Shown piece by piece: positions 37,938 to 46,593 of a stretch of 64,000 bases of DNA. Position numbers and translations under genes: made by a program. The stretch is taken from positions 59,918 to 123,917 of the forward strand of contig NZ_VNIK02000011.1 in NCBI RefSeq assembly GCF_007785775.2, read 5' to 3'. The DNA is from Flagellimonas hadalis (lineage in GTDB: Bacteria > Bacteroidota > Bacteroidia > Flavobacteriales > Flavobacteriaceae). The notes under the pieces were generated by a model, which was not told where the DNA came from, ran no database searches, and was given only the letters and a program-made list of their open reading frames with translations. Numbering within the stretch: position 1 is the first letter of the stretch; each line of letters starts with the position of its first letter.

Positions 37938-38716
37938 TTCAATTGCTTTAGGGCATCAAATACCAGTTGTGCCACCGCCTTTGCCCCTTCGGGCTGAAAG
38001 TGGGTATTGTCCTCCTGCCCATCGGGATAGGCTTCATAGACCCCAGCGGGCAAGTTCATAAAATAGGTTTCCGACACATACTCTTTTCCCTTGGAAGAGA
38101 AAAAGTCTATGGACAATTGGTTCAGGTCGATCAGCGTAACGTCCATTTCTGCTGCAACTTCTTTGGCCGCTTGGGGATATTCACCGTGAACATTTTCCAG
38201 TTTACCTTCTTTCCAAGGATAATTTCTAGCCACTGGCGTCAATATGATGGGTCTAGCATTCTTCTGTAGTGTCTGTGTCACGAACAACCGCAGAAATTCC
38301 TTGTAACCCTCAATGTCCACATAACGTTCGGTCTTGTTCTCGGCGGCATCGTTGTGCCCAAATTGCATGATGACCACATCACCGGGCTGGAGCGCCTCAT
38401 AGACCGAACGCCAACGGCCTTCCTGAAAAAAAGTACGGGTGCTCCTGCCTCCCCTGGCCCTATCGTCCACACGGACCGAATCGGACTGGAACAAGGGTCT
38501 CACGGCATCCAAACTGTCCTTGGCAAAAAAGGATTGGAATCCCTGACCCCAACCTGCTACCGGATAACGGGTCTTCATATAGTCTTTTCCCGGATCATAA
38601 TCGCCAGTATAATCGGCCATGGTAGAATCGCCTATCAAATAGAGTGTTGTTACTTTATCTTGAGGTTGACTTGCCCAAAACAACAACACTGACAAAACTG
38701 CTAAAATTCCTTTCAT
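37934..38716 (-). CDS. Rhamnogalacturonan acetylesterase, CE12 (second copy)
   Basis: 260 residues from MKGILAVLSVLLFW; the open frame before this has no signal. Signal peptide about 1-19. SGNH blocks: GDSTMADYTGDYDPGKDY, ARGGRSTRTF, IQFGHND (here MQFGHNDAAE) and DNTHFQPEGA. The family removes acetyl groups from galacturonate. The sequence between block I and II is longer than in the first CE12 and contains a DYMKTRYPVAGWGQGF phrase, so the two are not recent duplicates. It is seven bases after GH43 and overlaps the next gene by four bases. Confidence 0.9.
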   Translation of the reverse strand: MKGILAVLSVLLFWASQPQDKVTTLYLIGDSTMADYTGDYDPGKDYMKTRYPVAGWGQGFQSFFAKDSLDAVRPLFQSDSVRVDDRARGGRSTRTFFQEGRWRSVYEALQPGDVVIMQFGHNDAAENKTERYVDIEGYKEFLRLFVTQTLQKNARPIILTPVARNYPWKEGKLENVHGEYPQAAKEVAAEMDVTLIDLNQLSIDFFSSKGKEYVSETYFMNLPAGVYEAYPDGQEDNTHFQPEGAKAVAQLVFDALKQLK

Positions 38717-38723
38717 TTTCTTT

Positions 38724-40334
38724 TTATTCTGTAATCCTAAAATAATCCACATCGGCATAGCCGCCATATTTGATGGCTGCCTCACTGACACTGAAAACCC
38801 CCACCTTGGCACCCACCCATTGCCCGGGCTGCGCCTTGAAGGGCTTTCCTATTTTGGTGTATTTTTTTCCATTGGTGCTATAACTGAACTGACACATCGC
38901 ATCGGGTCCCGTAACCTCGACCTGAAGATACACTTCGTTGGTCTTTACACGAGTTTCCTCGTTGGTTTCTTCGGGAAGGTTCTTCTTGGCCTGAATAGCT
39001 TGGGTCTGCTTTAAGACATACCCCTCTGTATCGTGGGTGAGCGTAAGGGTGGCGTAATCCAGACCGAACACCATCAATCCTGCACTTTTACCACTTTCTG
39101 CTTCTTCTGGCACCAATTTGATCTTGGTCGATGCCTTAAAACTCGGCGCAGGGAATTTTTGCAACAACAGGGCCGGAATGTTCCAGAGGTTGTTGTCCGC
39201 TTCTTTCTTCTTTACGGTGAACAAACGCAAAAACCCTCTGTCCTTGATCAAGGAATACCATGTAACCTGTAGATTTGCCTGCCATTGCCATTGCAATCCT
39301 ATACGATCTGAATTGAATTCATCGGACTCTGCGGGAGCGATGATCGGATGGCCCGCAACCGGTTTTTTAAATACCTGAACAGGTTCCCCGATGCCATTGC
39401 CATCCAAGTCCTTGCCCATAACGGGCCAATCATTTTTCCAATGTACTGGTTGAAGGTGCACGATGCGCCCATACGCATCCACATCTTGAAAATGGACAAA
39501 CCAATCGCTACCATCGGCAGTGTCCACCCACCCCCCTTGATGCGGGCCATTAACTTGGGTAGACCCTTGTTCCAATACAACTTTTTCTTCGTAGGGACCA
39601 TATATGTTTTTCGAACGCAAGATCAATTGCCAACCTGTGGCCACTCCGCCTGCAGGCGCAAAAATGTAGTAATAGCCATTCCTTTTATAGAATTTTGGGC
39701 CTTCCACGGTTGGATGTGCATCATGACCGTCAAAGACCACGGTCCCTTTATCAAGCACCTTTGTCCCTTCGGGATTCATCTTGTTGATGGCCAAAATGCT
39801 CTTCACCGCTGCACGGCTCCCGGCATATGCATGGACCAGATAGGCATTCCCATCTTCGTCCCAAATGGGGCTGGGGTCGATAAGCCCTTTTCCTTCCATG
39901 ACCAGAACGGGCGGTTCCCATTCGCCATAAGGGTCCTTGGTCTTTACCATGTAGATCCCAAAATCGGGATCGCCCCAATAGATATAAAATTCATTGTTGT
40001 GGTGACGAAGGCTCGGCGCCCATATTCCATTGCCGTGTTGCGGTATATTGAACACCTCTGCCGGAACAATTTCCTGAACGGCGTGGTTGATCAGTTTCCA
40101 ATTCACCAAATCCTTGGAATGCAGAACGGGCAATCCCGGCACTGCCGTGAAACTGGAAGCAGTCATGTAGTAATCGTCCCCTACCCGAATCACATCTGGA
40201 TCGGAGTAATCCGCGTATAAAATCGGGTTATGGTAGGTTCCATCTCCTTGATCGGAAACCCAAACTTGGGAAAAACCCAATGATGTCCAAAGGAAGGTCA
40301 ACAATGGGACTGCTTTTAACGCTATTTTCTTCAT
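38724..40334 (-). CDS. GH43 family glycoside hydrolase with C-terminal beta-sandwich
   Basis: 536 residues from MKKIALKAVPLLTFLW (the open frame nine codons upstream is rejected). Signal peptide ends FSQ. The five-bladed beta-propeller has the three acids: YSDPDVIRVGDDYYM (base), LIDPSPIWDED (pKa modulator) and PTVEGPKFYKR (general acid). A C-terminal sandwich (about 350-536) resembles the XynB-type accessory domain. The family cleaves beta-xylosides or alpha-arabinofuranosides; in this locus removal of arabinose or xylose side chains from pectin is likely. It is exported without a lipobox, so probably periplasmic. Subfamily cannot be assigned by eye. Confidence 0.88.
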   Translation of the reverse strand: MKKIALKAVPLLTFLWTSLGFSQVWVSDQGDGTYHNPILYADYSDPDVIRVGDDYYMTASSFTAVPGLPVLHSKDLVNWKLINHAVQEIVPAEVFNIPQHGNGIWAPSLRHHNNEFYIYWGDPDFGIYMVKTKDPYGEWEPPVLVMEGKGLIDPSPIWDEDGNAYLVHAYAGSRAAVKSILAINKMNPEGTKVLDKGTVVFDGHDAHPTVEGPKFYKRNGYYYIFAPAGGVATGWQLILRSKNIYGPYEEKVVLEQGSTQVNGPHQGGWVDTADGSDWFVHFQDVDAYGRIVHLQPVHWKNDWPVMGKDLDGNGIGEPVQVFKKPVAGHPIIAPAESDEFNSDRIGLQWQWQANLQVTWYSLIKDRGFLRLFTVKKKEADNNLWNIPALLLQKFPAPSFKASTKIKLVPEEAESGKSAGLMVFGLDYATLTLTHDTEGYVLKQTQAIQAKKNLPEETNEETRVKTNEVYLQVEVTGPDAMCQFSYSTNGKKYTKIGKPFKAQPGQWVGAKVGVFSVSEAAIKYGGYADVDYFRITE

Positions 40335-40374
40335 TGCAAGATCAACTGTTCTTTGCACCACAATTGTGCATGGT

Positions 40375-41607
40375 CTATTTATCCAACTCCAAGGCTGCCA
40401 TGATAAAAGGCCCTACCCCTTTGGGGTCGTTGGGACGTATGAGCTCGTTCACATAATACTCGTACGAACCGTCACGGTATGGGTTTCCACCCAATCCGGC
40501 AACCCCGCAAATTTGGTTGAGACTTACGACACCCTTGTCGTCCACTGTTACAAACTCTTTGACCATGGCATCAAAACTTTCGTTGGCCACGGTCTTGTAT
40601 TTTTCGGGGAGATAGCCTTGATTGGTTCCTTTGGCCAAGGTATAGACAAACATTGCCGAAGCGGAGGCTTCCAAATAGTTTCCTTCTTCCCCTCCTTTAT
40701 CGAGTACTTGGTACCACAGTCCCGTCTTGGGATCCTTGACCGTATTGATCACTTCCGCATATTGGTTCAAGTAATTGACCAGCCTTTGGTGTCCCGGATG
40801 TTCTTTCGGGAAAAAATCCAGCACATCCACCAAGGCCATTCCGTACCATCCCATGGCGCGTCCCCAAAAATGGGGCGACAATCCTGTCTCTTTGTCTGCC
40901 CATGCCTGCTCTTTGCTCTCGTCCCAACCGTGGTACAGGAGACCTGTGTCCGGGTCTTTGGAGTTTTGTTGGATCAGGTCGAATTGCAGTACAATATCAT
41001 CAAATGCCCTTTGGGCCGTTTCCCCTTCATCAAACCGTTGGGTGTACTGCGCATAGAAAGGTTCGCCCATATAAAGTCCATCCAACCACATTTGATAGGG
41101 GTAGACTTTTTTATGCCAAAAACCGCCTTTGGAATTACGGGGCTGTCCCTTGAGCTGTTCTCTCAACTGATGGATCACCTTGAGGTATCTTTCATCCTTT
41201 GTTTCATCATACAGTCCGAAAAGTGCACTGCCCGGTTTTACACGGTCAATGTTATAAATGTCCATTTTGTAGGTCTTCACGTTGGCACTGTCATCGATCA
41301 TGAGATCATACCAATCCTTGATGTATGTATCGTATTTAGGATTGGGATATTCGGCCTTTACCCGCTGACAGGCCAAGAGCATGAGCCCGTGTGTGTATTC
41401 CCACTTGTGCTTATCCACAAAATCGAGTGTCCATGCTTCGGGATTGCGCTCCATTTCGGACAGCATCATCCGTTCCGACCATTTCAAATCCTCGGGAACC
41501 GTCAATGTCATCTTTTCGGAAGATTCTTCTTTTTTGGGGCTTTCCTTACAGCTCAAAGGCGCCATCAACAAGAAAAATACTCCGATTGTTCCTACTAACT
41601 GTTTCAT
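40375..41607 (-). CDS. GH105 unsaturated rhamnogalacturonyl/galacturonyl hydrolase
   Basis: 410 residues from MKQLVGTIGVFFLLMAPLSC (lipoprotein, Cys 20). Its (alpha/alpha)6 barrel carries LLYHGWDESKEQAWADK (the Asp acid of the family) and FWGRAMGWYGMALVDVL, a clear GH105/GH88 signature. The enzyme removes 4,5-unsaturated galacturonate from the non-reducing end of lyase products by hydrating the double bond, giving the unsaturated monosaccharide for KdgF/KduI. The start overlaps the DUF4861 stop as ATGA. It fits directly after the fused pectate lyase in the pathway. Confidence 0.92.
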   Translation of the reverse strand: MKQLVGTIGVFFLLMAPLSCKESPKKEESSEKMTLTVPEDLKWSERMMLSEMERNPEAWTLDFVDKHKWEYTHGLMLLACQRVKAEYPNPKYDTYIKDWYDLMIDDSANVKTYKMDIYNIDRVKPGSALFGLYDETKDERYLKVIHQLREQLKGQPRNSKGGFWHKKVYPYQMWLDGLYMGEPFYAQYTQRFDEGETAQRAFDDIVLQFDLIQQNSKDPDTGLLYHGWDESKEQAWADKETGLSPHFWGRAMGWYGMALVDVLDFFPKEHPGHQRLVNYLNQYAEVINTVKDPKTGLWYQVLDKGGEEGNYLEASASAMFVYTLAKGTNQGYLPEKYKTVANESFDAMVKEFVTVDDKGVVSLNQICGVAGLGGNPYRDGSYEYYVNELIRPNDPKGVGPFIMAALELDK

Positions 41608-42620
41608 TGTTCCAGAGTTCCTTTTTGATCCAACTGCTCCAACTTGCCATCCAAATCCTTGAAGAAATCGGCTTCGTTGGTGATCCCATTCAACTCTTGC
41701 TCCCAAGCACCCAAGAAATAGTAGGTGATTCCAGAAGTGGTGGGTTTGAACACCATCAAGTGATCGTGCGGACCTTCCACCATCTTATCCAACTCGTCCA
41801 TTTTATAGAACACGGCCATTCCCAATAGGTCGGTATCGTTCACCAGAGTCTGGTTTCCATAAGTGGCGATATAGCCCCACTTTCCCTCGGAACTGGTCTT
41901 GGATTTCAAGGGTACATGGTCAAACTTTACGATTCCTGTGGACAGCCCTGAAAATGCTGTGGAAGGTTTTAACTCTGCCTTGGTGAACCTATCTTCTGGA
42001 TAAATCGATAGGGTTGTTTTTAAATCCGTAGTGATATCTGCCGCTTCCCAGCCTTTGTAGTCGATGGTGACTATAGCTGCGTCTTTTCCACTTTCCACAG
42101 AAGCCATGGTGCTCCCCACTTTTTGAAAATGTACCACTGAATCATTGACAAATCGTCCATACCCTCCAATACCCATGGATTTTCCTGCTTTGAGGATGTC
42201 CAAGCCCCAATCGCTCATTTCGTGATAGGAATCAAAACCGTCCTGGCCTACGTAGGGCAACACCAAGGAATCCACTTTTTTTCCATAGATATCAATAGCG
42301 TTTCGCCAATCCAAATAAAGGCGGTAGCCCACATTTTTGTTCTCCCATCCCGGGCCTTCATACCGAATGTACCAGGAATGGTCGGTATGCTCTTCGGGGA
42401 CGGTCATCTTTTCCACATTTTTGAAGGTTCCGCCTATGTATTCCTTGTGACCTCTTGGACCATCTTCCCAAGTTCCTCCTTCTTTGATGGAAATTTCAGC
42501 ATAGGGAGCGGCTGTGGCCACTTCCACAACTTCCGCTTTCTTTTCAGCCTCTTTTTTTTCTTGCTTGCAGGCCGTAAACCCCAAAAGCACAATTCCTGAT
42601 AGTGTTACAATGTGTTTCAT
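41604..42620 (-). CDS. DUF4861 lipoprotein
   Basis: 338 residues from MKHIVTLSGIVLLGFTAC (lipoprotein, Cys 18; a Lys/Glu-rich linker follows). The body has the YRLYLDWRNAIDIYGKK and DGFDSYHEMSDWGLDILKAGKSMG phrases of DUF4861, a beta-sandwich family found mainly in pectin and rhamnogalacturonan loci next to GH105. No catalytic activity is established that I know of; conserved Asp, His and Trp in DSYHEMSDWG could form a binding or catalytic site. It lies 10 bases after the pectate lyase fusion and is coupled to GH105, which suggests a partner in oligogalacturonide handling. Confidence 0.8.
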   Translation of the reverse strand: MKHIVTLSGIVLLGFTACKQEKKEAEKKAEVVEVATAAPYAEISIKEGGTWEDGPRGHKEYIGGTFKNVEKMTVPEEHTDHSWYIRYEGPGWENKNVGYRLYLDWRNAIDIYGKKVDSLVLPYVGQDGFDSYHEMSDWGLDILKAGKSMGIGGYGRFVNDSVVHFQKVGSTMASVESGKDAAIVTIDYKGWEAADITTDLKTTLSIYPEDRFTKAELKPSTAFSGLSTGIVKFDHVPLKSKTSSEGKWGYIATYGNQTLVNDTDLLGMAVFYKMDELDKMVEGPHDHLMVFKPTTSGITYYFLGAWEQELNGITNEADFFKDLDGKLEQLDQKGTLEQ

Positions 42621-42630
42621 CTGTTTATAT

Positions 42631-44928
42631 TTATTTTTTTGGATTCCAACCATCGGTCCCCTTCAAAATAGTTTCCACTGTATAGTTTTCTGCCTGTTGC
42701 TTGGTCAATTGTTTGGCCCATCCCACCCGCAATTTATCATTCGCTCCTGGTCCCGTGGAACCGTACTCCGCATAAAAAGTGGTCTGCTCCGCTTGGGGTT
42801 TGTTCCAGTTATGCCATCCTTCGGGCTTGATATGCTTGTCCATATAGCAATTGATGAAGACCGTTTGGGCATGATCTCGCCAAGGTCTTCCCAGATAAAA
42901 GGTGTTCACCGCTGCACTCCCGGTCAAGCGACAGTTGATAAAAACCAATCCGTGGTTTCTATCTTTCTCCGTGGATGCTGCGGTGAGGTAGCCTTGATCT
43001 TTGGCAAAGATCTCGCAGTCCTCAAAAACGGCAGTTGCCCAACCAAAAATAAAGTCCACTGTTCCTTCAATATAACAGTTTTTGTAGAATTGACGTGTAC
43101 CATCGCCTTGCACATAGAGGGTGTCCTGATACCCGAGAAACCTACAGTCTTCGAAGACTACCCTGTCCGCCGATACGCGCACTGCAACGGCCTGACCCAC
43201 AACTCTTCCATCTCCCGCATCGTTCTGAAAAGTGATGTTCTTGGCCGTAAAGCCTGCACCAAACACAAAAAAGGATGAAGATCCCGTGGTCCCGACTTCC
43301 TCTCCAAAACTGTTGAGCGTACGGGCCGAATCATTATAGGTCAAAATGGTGCTTGTGGCCGACTCACCCACGAATATAACATTGGTCTTGGTCGAAGGCA
43401 GGGTCAATTTTTCATGATAGACCCCGTTCCTTATAAAAATCCGTGTTTCGCCTTTCCGAAAATTAGGCACGGCATCAATGGCTTCTTGAACCGAGGTAAA
43501 ATCTCCTGTGCCATCTTGTGCAACCACAAAATGGTAGTGTTCCCCATTGATCAACGAAGTGTATTTTTGCTCCTCTACCAGACCATTGATGTAGATTTCT
43601 ATATTGGTGTACAGTTTATCCAAAGTGAAGCGCATGGAGTCGTCCTTGCCCACATCCAATCCCTTCACTTTTTCCCAAGCATCTGGCATGCCATCTTTGT
43701 CAGCATCCTCAGGAGCTTCACTGGATTTGAGTTCTGGCCATCCGCCCACCTGCTCTTGGGAATCTATGATCCCGCTCCCTACCGATGTGGTTCCGCTTCG
43801 CACATCGTTAACAATCCGTTTGTCCACGGCATCACGCTGGAGGCTGGCCCCGGCCGATTTCAACACGGAAAGATAGGCCTCTTGGGCAGATTGTGTCCTT
43901 ACATTGTCATTTATGGAAATGGCTTTTTCAAGCTTGGTGGATTTCGGGTCATCACACTGCACACCACCGCTCCAGTTATCCTTTGAAATGTTGGGAAATC
44001 CTTCCACATGGTTGCCATCCACATAAAACTTACCATAAGGCTCAGATGGGTTTACAATCCGGTCTTTGGTTGACTTTGACGTAGCCGGACCAGATTTGAA
44101 ATAATTGTTCACCACATTATAAGTGCCTTTTTCGCCTCCGTAGATACTGTTGCCTTTCCAATTGTAGATGACGTTGTTCCGAAAATCGACAAACTCATCG
44201 GCTAGATTCTCCGTTGTCGATGAACCACTGAAACGTGGATTCCTACTATTGTTGGAAGCGATAAGGTTATGATGGAAAGAAACCTGGGCGCCTCCCCAAA
44301 TGCCTCCATAACCATGGTCTCCTTTTTCATGTACCGAATGGTTCAGAGCTTCTGACACAATGCACCATTGCATCGTAAAATTATGGTTTCTATAAAAAGA
44401 AGCTACCTCATCCGTGGCCCAGCTCATAGAACAATGATCCAAAATGATATTTTTCGTGTCCCTTCCCCCAATGGCATCGGCCTGTTGATTGTTGATGTCC
44501 CCCATTCGAAACCTCATGTAGCGAATGATGACATTGTCCGCCTTGATGGAAACCGGATAACCGGCCAATGTAATACCTTCACCCGGTGCCGTTTGTCCAG
44601 CCAGAGTGAGGTCTCCCCGATTGATGTCGAGAGGCGACTTTAGATAAATGGTGCCCGATACGGCAAACACAATAGTGCGTGGACCATGCTTGATAATTCC
44701 TTTTCTGAGACTGCCCTCGCCTGAATCGTTCAAATTGGTCACAATGTACACCTCTCCACCACGTCCTCCAGAAGCATATCGCCCAAATCCTTCCGCAGAT
44801 GGAAAGGCCAAGATCCGGCTCTCGGATTGTGACATACCCAAAAGAGGTACGCACAACATAAAAATGGCGGCCATAAGAATGGATAATGGGCCGATTGGCC
44901 CTTTCACTATGTTCTTTTTTTCAATCAT
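42631..44928 (-). CDS. PL1 pectate lyase - CE8 pectin methylesterase fusion
   Basis: 765 residues from the ATG at 44,928 (a GTG two codons upstream is less likely). After a signal segment (ends GMSQS) comes a PL1-like beta-helix (about 38-400: AFPSAEGFGRYASGGRGG, MSWATDEVASFY, DHGYGGIWGG, HHNLIASNNSRNPR), a calcium-type DADKDGMPDAWE linker at about 400, and from about residue 450 a full CE8 domain (YHFVVAQDGTGDFTSVQEA; Gln in VGQAVAVRV; Asp in YQDTLYVQG; Asp in DFIFGWATAVF; Arg in YLGRPWRDHA). One protein can therefore demethylate pectin and cut it by elimination. The lyase catalytic basic residue is not certain by eye. Confidence 0.92.
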   Translation of the reverse strand: MIEKKNIVKGPIGPLSILMAAIFMLCVPLLGMSQSESRILAFPSAEGFGRYASGGRGGEVYIVTNLNDSGEGSLRKGIIKHGPRTIVFAVSGTIYLKSPLDINRGDLTLAGQTAPGEGITLAGYPVSIKADNVIIRYMRFRMGDINNQQADAIGGRDTKNIILDHCSMSWATDEVASFYRNHNFTMQWCIVSEALNHSVHEKGDHGYGGIWGGAQVSFHHNLIASNNSRNPRFSGSSTTENLADEFVDFRNNVIYNWKGNSIYGGEKGTYNVVNNYFKSGPATSKSTKDRIVNPSEPYGKFYVDGNHVEGFPNISKDNWSGGVQCDDPKSTKLEKAISINDNVRTQSAQEAYLSVLKSAGASLQRDAVDKRIVNDVRSGTTSVGSGIIDSQEQVGGWPELKSSEAPEDADKDGMPDAWEKVKGLDVGKDDSMRFTLDKLYTNIEIYINGLVEEQKYTSLINGEHYHFVVAQDGTGDFTSVQEAIDAVPNFRKGETRIFIRNGVYHEKLTLPSTKTNVIFVGESATSTILTYNDSARTLNSFGEEVGTTGSSSFFVFGAGFTAKNITFQNDAGDGRVVGQAVAVRVSADRVVFEDCRFLGYQDTLYVQGDGTRQFYKNCYIEGTVDFIFGWATAVFEDCEIFAKDQGYLTAASTEKDRNHGLVFINCRLTGSAAVNTFYLGRPWRDHAQTVFINCYMDKHIKPEGWHNWNKPQAEQTTFYAEYGSTGPGANDKLRVGWAKQLTKQQAENYTVETILKGTDGWNPKK

Positions 44929-44940
44929 TCGCACAATTTA

Positions 44941-44996
44941 TGGGCATTGCCCAAACAAAATAATAGAGTGGGCTCGAACCATGGCCTCACCCACCC
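44941..44996 (-). terminator. Weak hairpin(s) between the DUF5123 and lyase-esterase genes
   Basis: In transcript sense, GGGTGGG (44,990-44,996) pairs with CCCACTC (44,966-44,972) around a loop that contains CCATGG, followed by tattattttg; then a second small palindrome TGGGCA-A-TGCCCA (44,941-44,953). The T-tract is broken, so this could be a partial terminator or an RNA processing site that lets susCD and DUF5123 be expressed above the enzymes. Confidence 0.35.
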
Positions 44997-45026
44997 TATC
45001 ACATTAAAACAAACTATAGGACCGTA

Positions 45027-46568
45027 TTATTGACGCCAACGTGGGTCGCCAATTCCTTCATCTATCAATGCTTGGTTGGTCACCGTGTAATCCCCGTTTG
45101 CCGCATCGACAAAACCTGGGTCCAAGGTGGTAAAGTTCGCTGATGTATCATAACGAGTCTCCGTTGAACTGAACAAATTGGGCGCATTGAAATAGTTATT
45201 GTTGGCAAATGTAATCTCCTCATCAGTTGATGTCTGGTTAGAGTACTTCGCATCCGTATTGGCAAATAGGTTATTGGTCACCGTAATGTCGTTGTTCCCA
45301 AAACGGATGTACACAATCCTATCCTCTGTATTGGAAACCCCCACGAACGTACAATGATCGATAAGCACTGTTGCCGTGACACCAGTTGCATTGGTGTCAC
45401 CAGCTCCATCCATTCGAATAAAGTCCCTACCATTGGGAGCATCTATGAATGTACTGTTAGTCACTTCAACATTGTGGACATCACCGTTCCTAAAGTCAAT
45501 GAAATCCCCTCCTCCGGTTGTGGCATTGGAAGCCACGGTATTATCGATAATAAAATTACCCAAAATGGCACCGGCCGTGTTTCCATAGATCAACTGACGT
45601 CCATAGTCATGTATGTTACAGCCCTTTATCTGTACCGAGTTATAATTTCCGGTAGCATCCATGTTTATTAAAGTGATAAGTTCCGCTGTACCCACGAGTT
45701 CCAAATCCACCAATTGAAGGTCTTGCAATCCTGGAGCCATGCTGAAGGATACACTCAAGATTGGCTTGTCATATGGATAAAGTCCTTGTATGGTAATGGA
45801 TTTGTCAATGACGATATTACCCACAAAAGCTTCATAGACCCCAGGGGCCAATACCAGTACATCACCATCAATTGCATTGGCAATGACTACGCTCAAATCT
45901 TCCTCTGGCTGTACAAGTGTGGCATCACCTATGTCGATGAGTGTTGTGAAAATCGATGTGCCCCGTACGGTACCATTGTTATAGAGCAACACGGTATATT
46001 CTGTCTCCCCAGTAAGCCCTGTAATTGTTGCCATGCCCGCTGAGGCTTCCTCTGGGGTAATGGGGCGTTCCACATTTCCTGGATTGATCAACAGGTGGGT
46101 AACCGCACTTCCTGCGGGCCATCTCAACGTGGCCTCTGTGGCTTGGATGTCCCCATCCTCACTGGGCAAGAATATCTGTTCAGGATCCGTTTGGATGGAG
46201 ACCGAGACCCATTTGGAATCCTGCTTGCCTTCTGCAACTCCCTTCACGCGAGCGGAATAAAGGGTCTCCCCATCAAACTGCTCTTGAATCGGCAGTTCGT
46301 CCGGAGATACTTCCACGGTGCGGATGATATTGTTGAAACCGGCACCTTCCGCGAATTCCACAATGTAGCTTTCCGCATCTTCCCTCACATACCAACTCAA
46401 TTCGATTATGGTCATGTTACGTATCCGTGCCTCAAGATCGGTGGGCGCAAAAACACGGTTCACATCAAGTTCCTCGATGACTTCCCCTTCCTTGGAGTTG
46501 CAGCCCATGGATAACACTGCCAAAAGGGCTAGGACAACTATTGTTCTTATATATCTGAATGTTTTCAT
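45027..46568 (-). CDS. DUF4957/DUF5123 beta-helix lipoprotein (probable surface glycan-binding protein)
   Basis: 513 residues from MKTFRYIRTIVVLALLAVLSMGC (lipoprotein, Cys about 23). Two fibronectin type III-like domains come first (about 40-130 and 135-215), then a parallel beta-helix (about 220-513) with the DUF4957/DUF5123 look (IQIKGCNIHDYGRQLIYGN, IRMDGAGDTNATGV, IDHCTFVGVSN). No lyase catalytic set is seen. Its place directly after susD, lipid anchor and module order fit a surface glycan-binding protein that captures pectin for the SusCD pore. A weak enzyme role is not excluded. It starts 25 bases after the susD stop. Confidence 0.75.
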   Translation of the reverse strand: MKTFRYIRTIVVLALLAVLSMGCNSKEGEVIEELDVNRVFAPTDLEARIRNMTIIELSWYVREDAESYIVEFAEGAGFNNIIRTVEVSPDELPIQEQFDGETLYSARVKGVAEGKQDSKWVSVSIQTDPEQIFLPSEDGDIQATEATLRWPAGSAVTHLLINPGNVERPITPEEASAGMATITGLTGETEYTVLLYNNGTVRGTSIFTTLIDIGDATLVQPEEDLSVVIANAIDGDVLVLAPGVYEAFVGNIVIDKSITIQGLYPYDKPILSVSFSMAPGLQDLQLVDLELVGTAELITLINMDATGNYNSVQIKGCNIHDYGRQLIYGNTAGAILGNFIIDNTVASNATTGGGDFIDFRNGDVHNVEVTNSTFIDAPNGRDFIRMDGAGDTNATGVTATVLIDHCTFVGVSNTEDRIVYIRFGNNDITVTNNLFANTDAKYSNQTSTDEEITFANNNYFNAPNLFSSTETRYDTSANFTTLDPGFVDAANGDYTVTNQALIDEGIGDPRWRQ

Positions 46569-46593
46569 TTTTCTGATGTTTTTTGGATGGCCA

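Noticed and set aside
39348..41598. Long open frames on the plus strand (about 290 and 410 codons) opposite GH43 and GH105
   Set aside because: They lie antisense to genes with clear catalytic motifs, have no family resemblance and arise from codon bias of the real genes.
44966..44996. GGTTCGAGCCC on the minus strand looks like the T-arm of a tRNA
   Set aside because: Only three base pairs form around the loop and no anticodon or D arm can be found upstream; treated as an intergenic hairpin.
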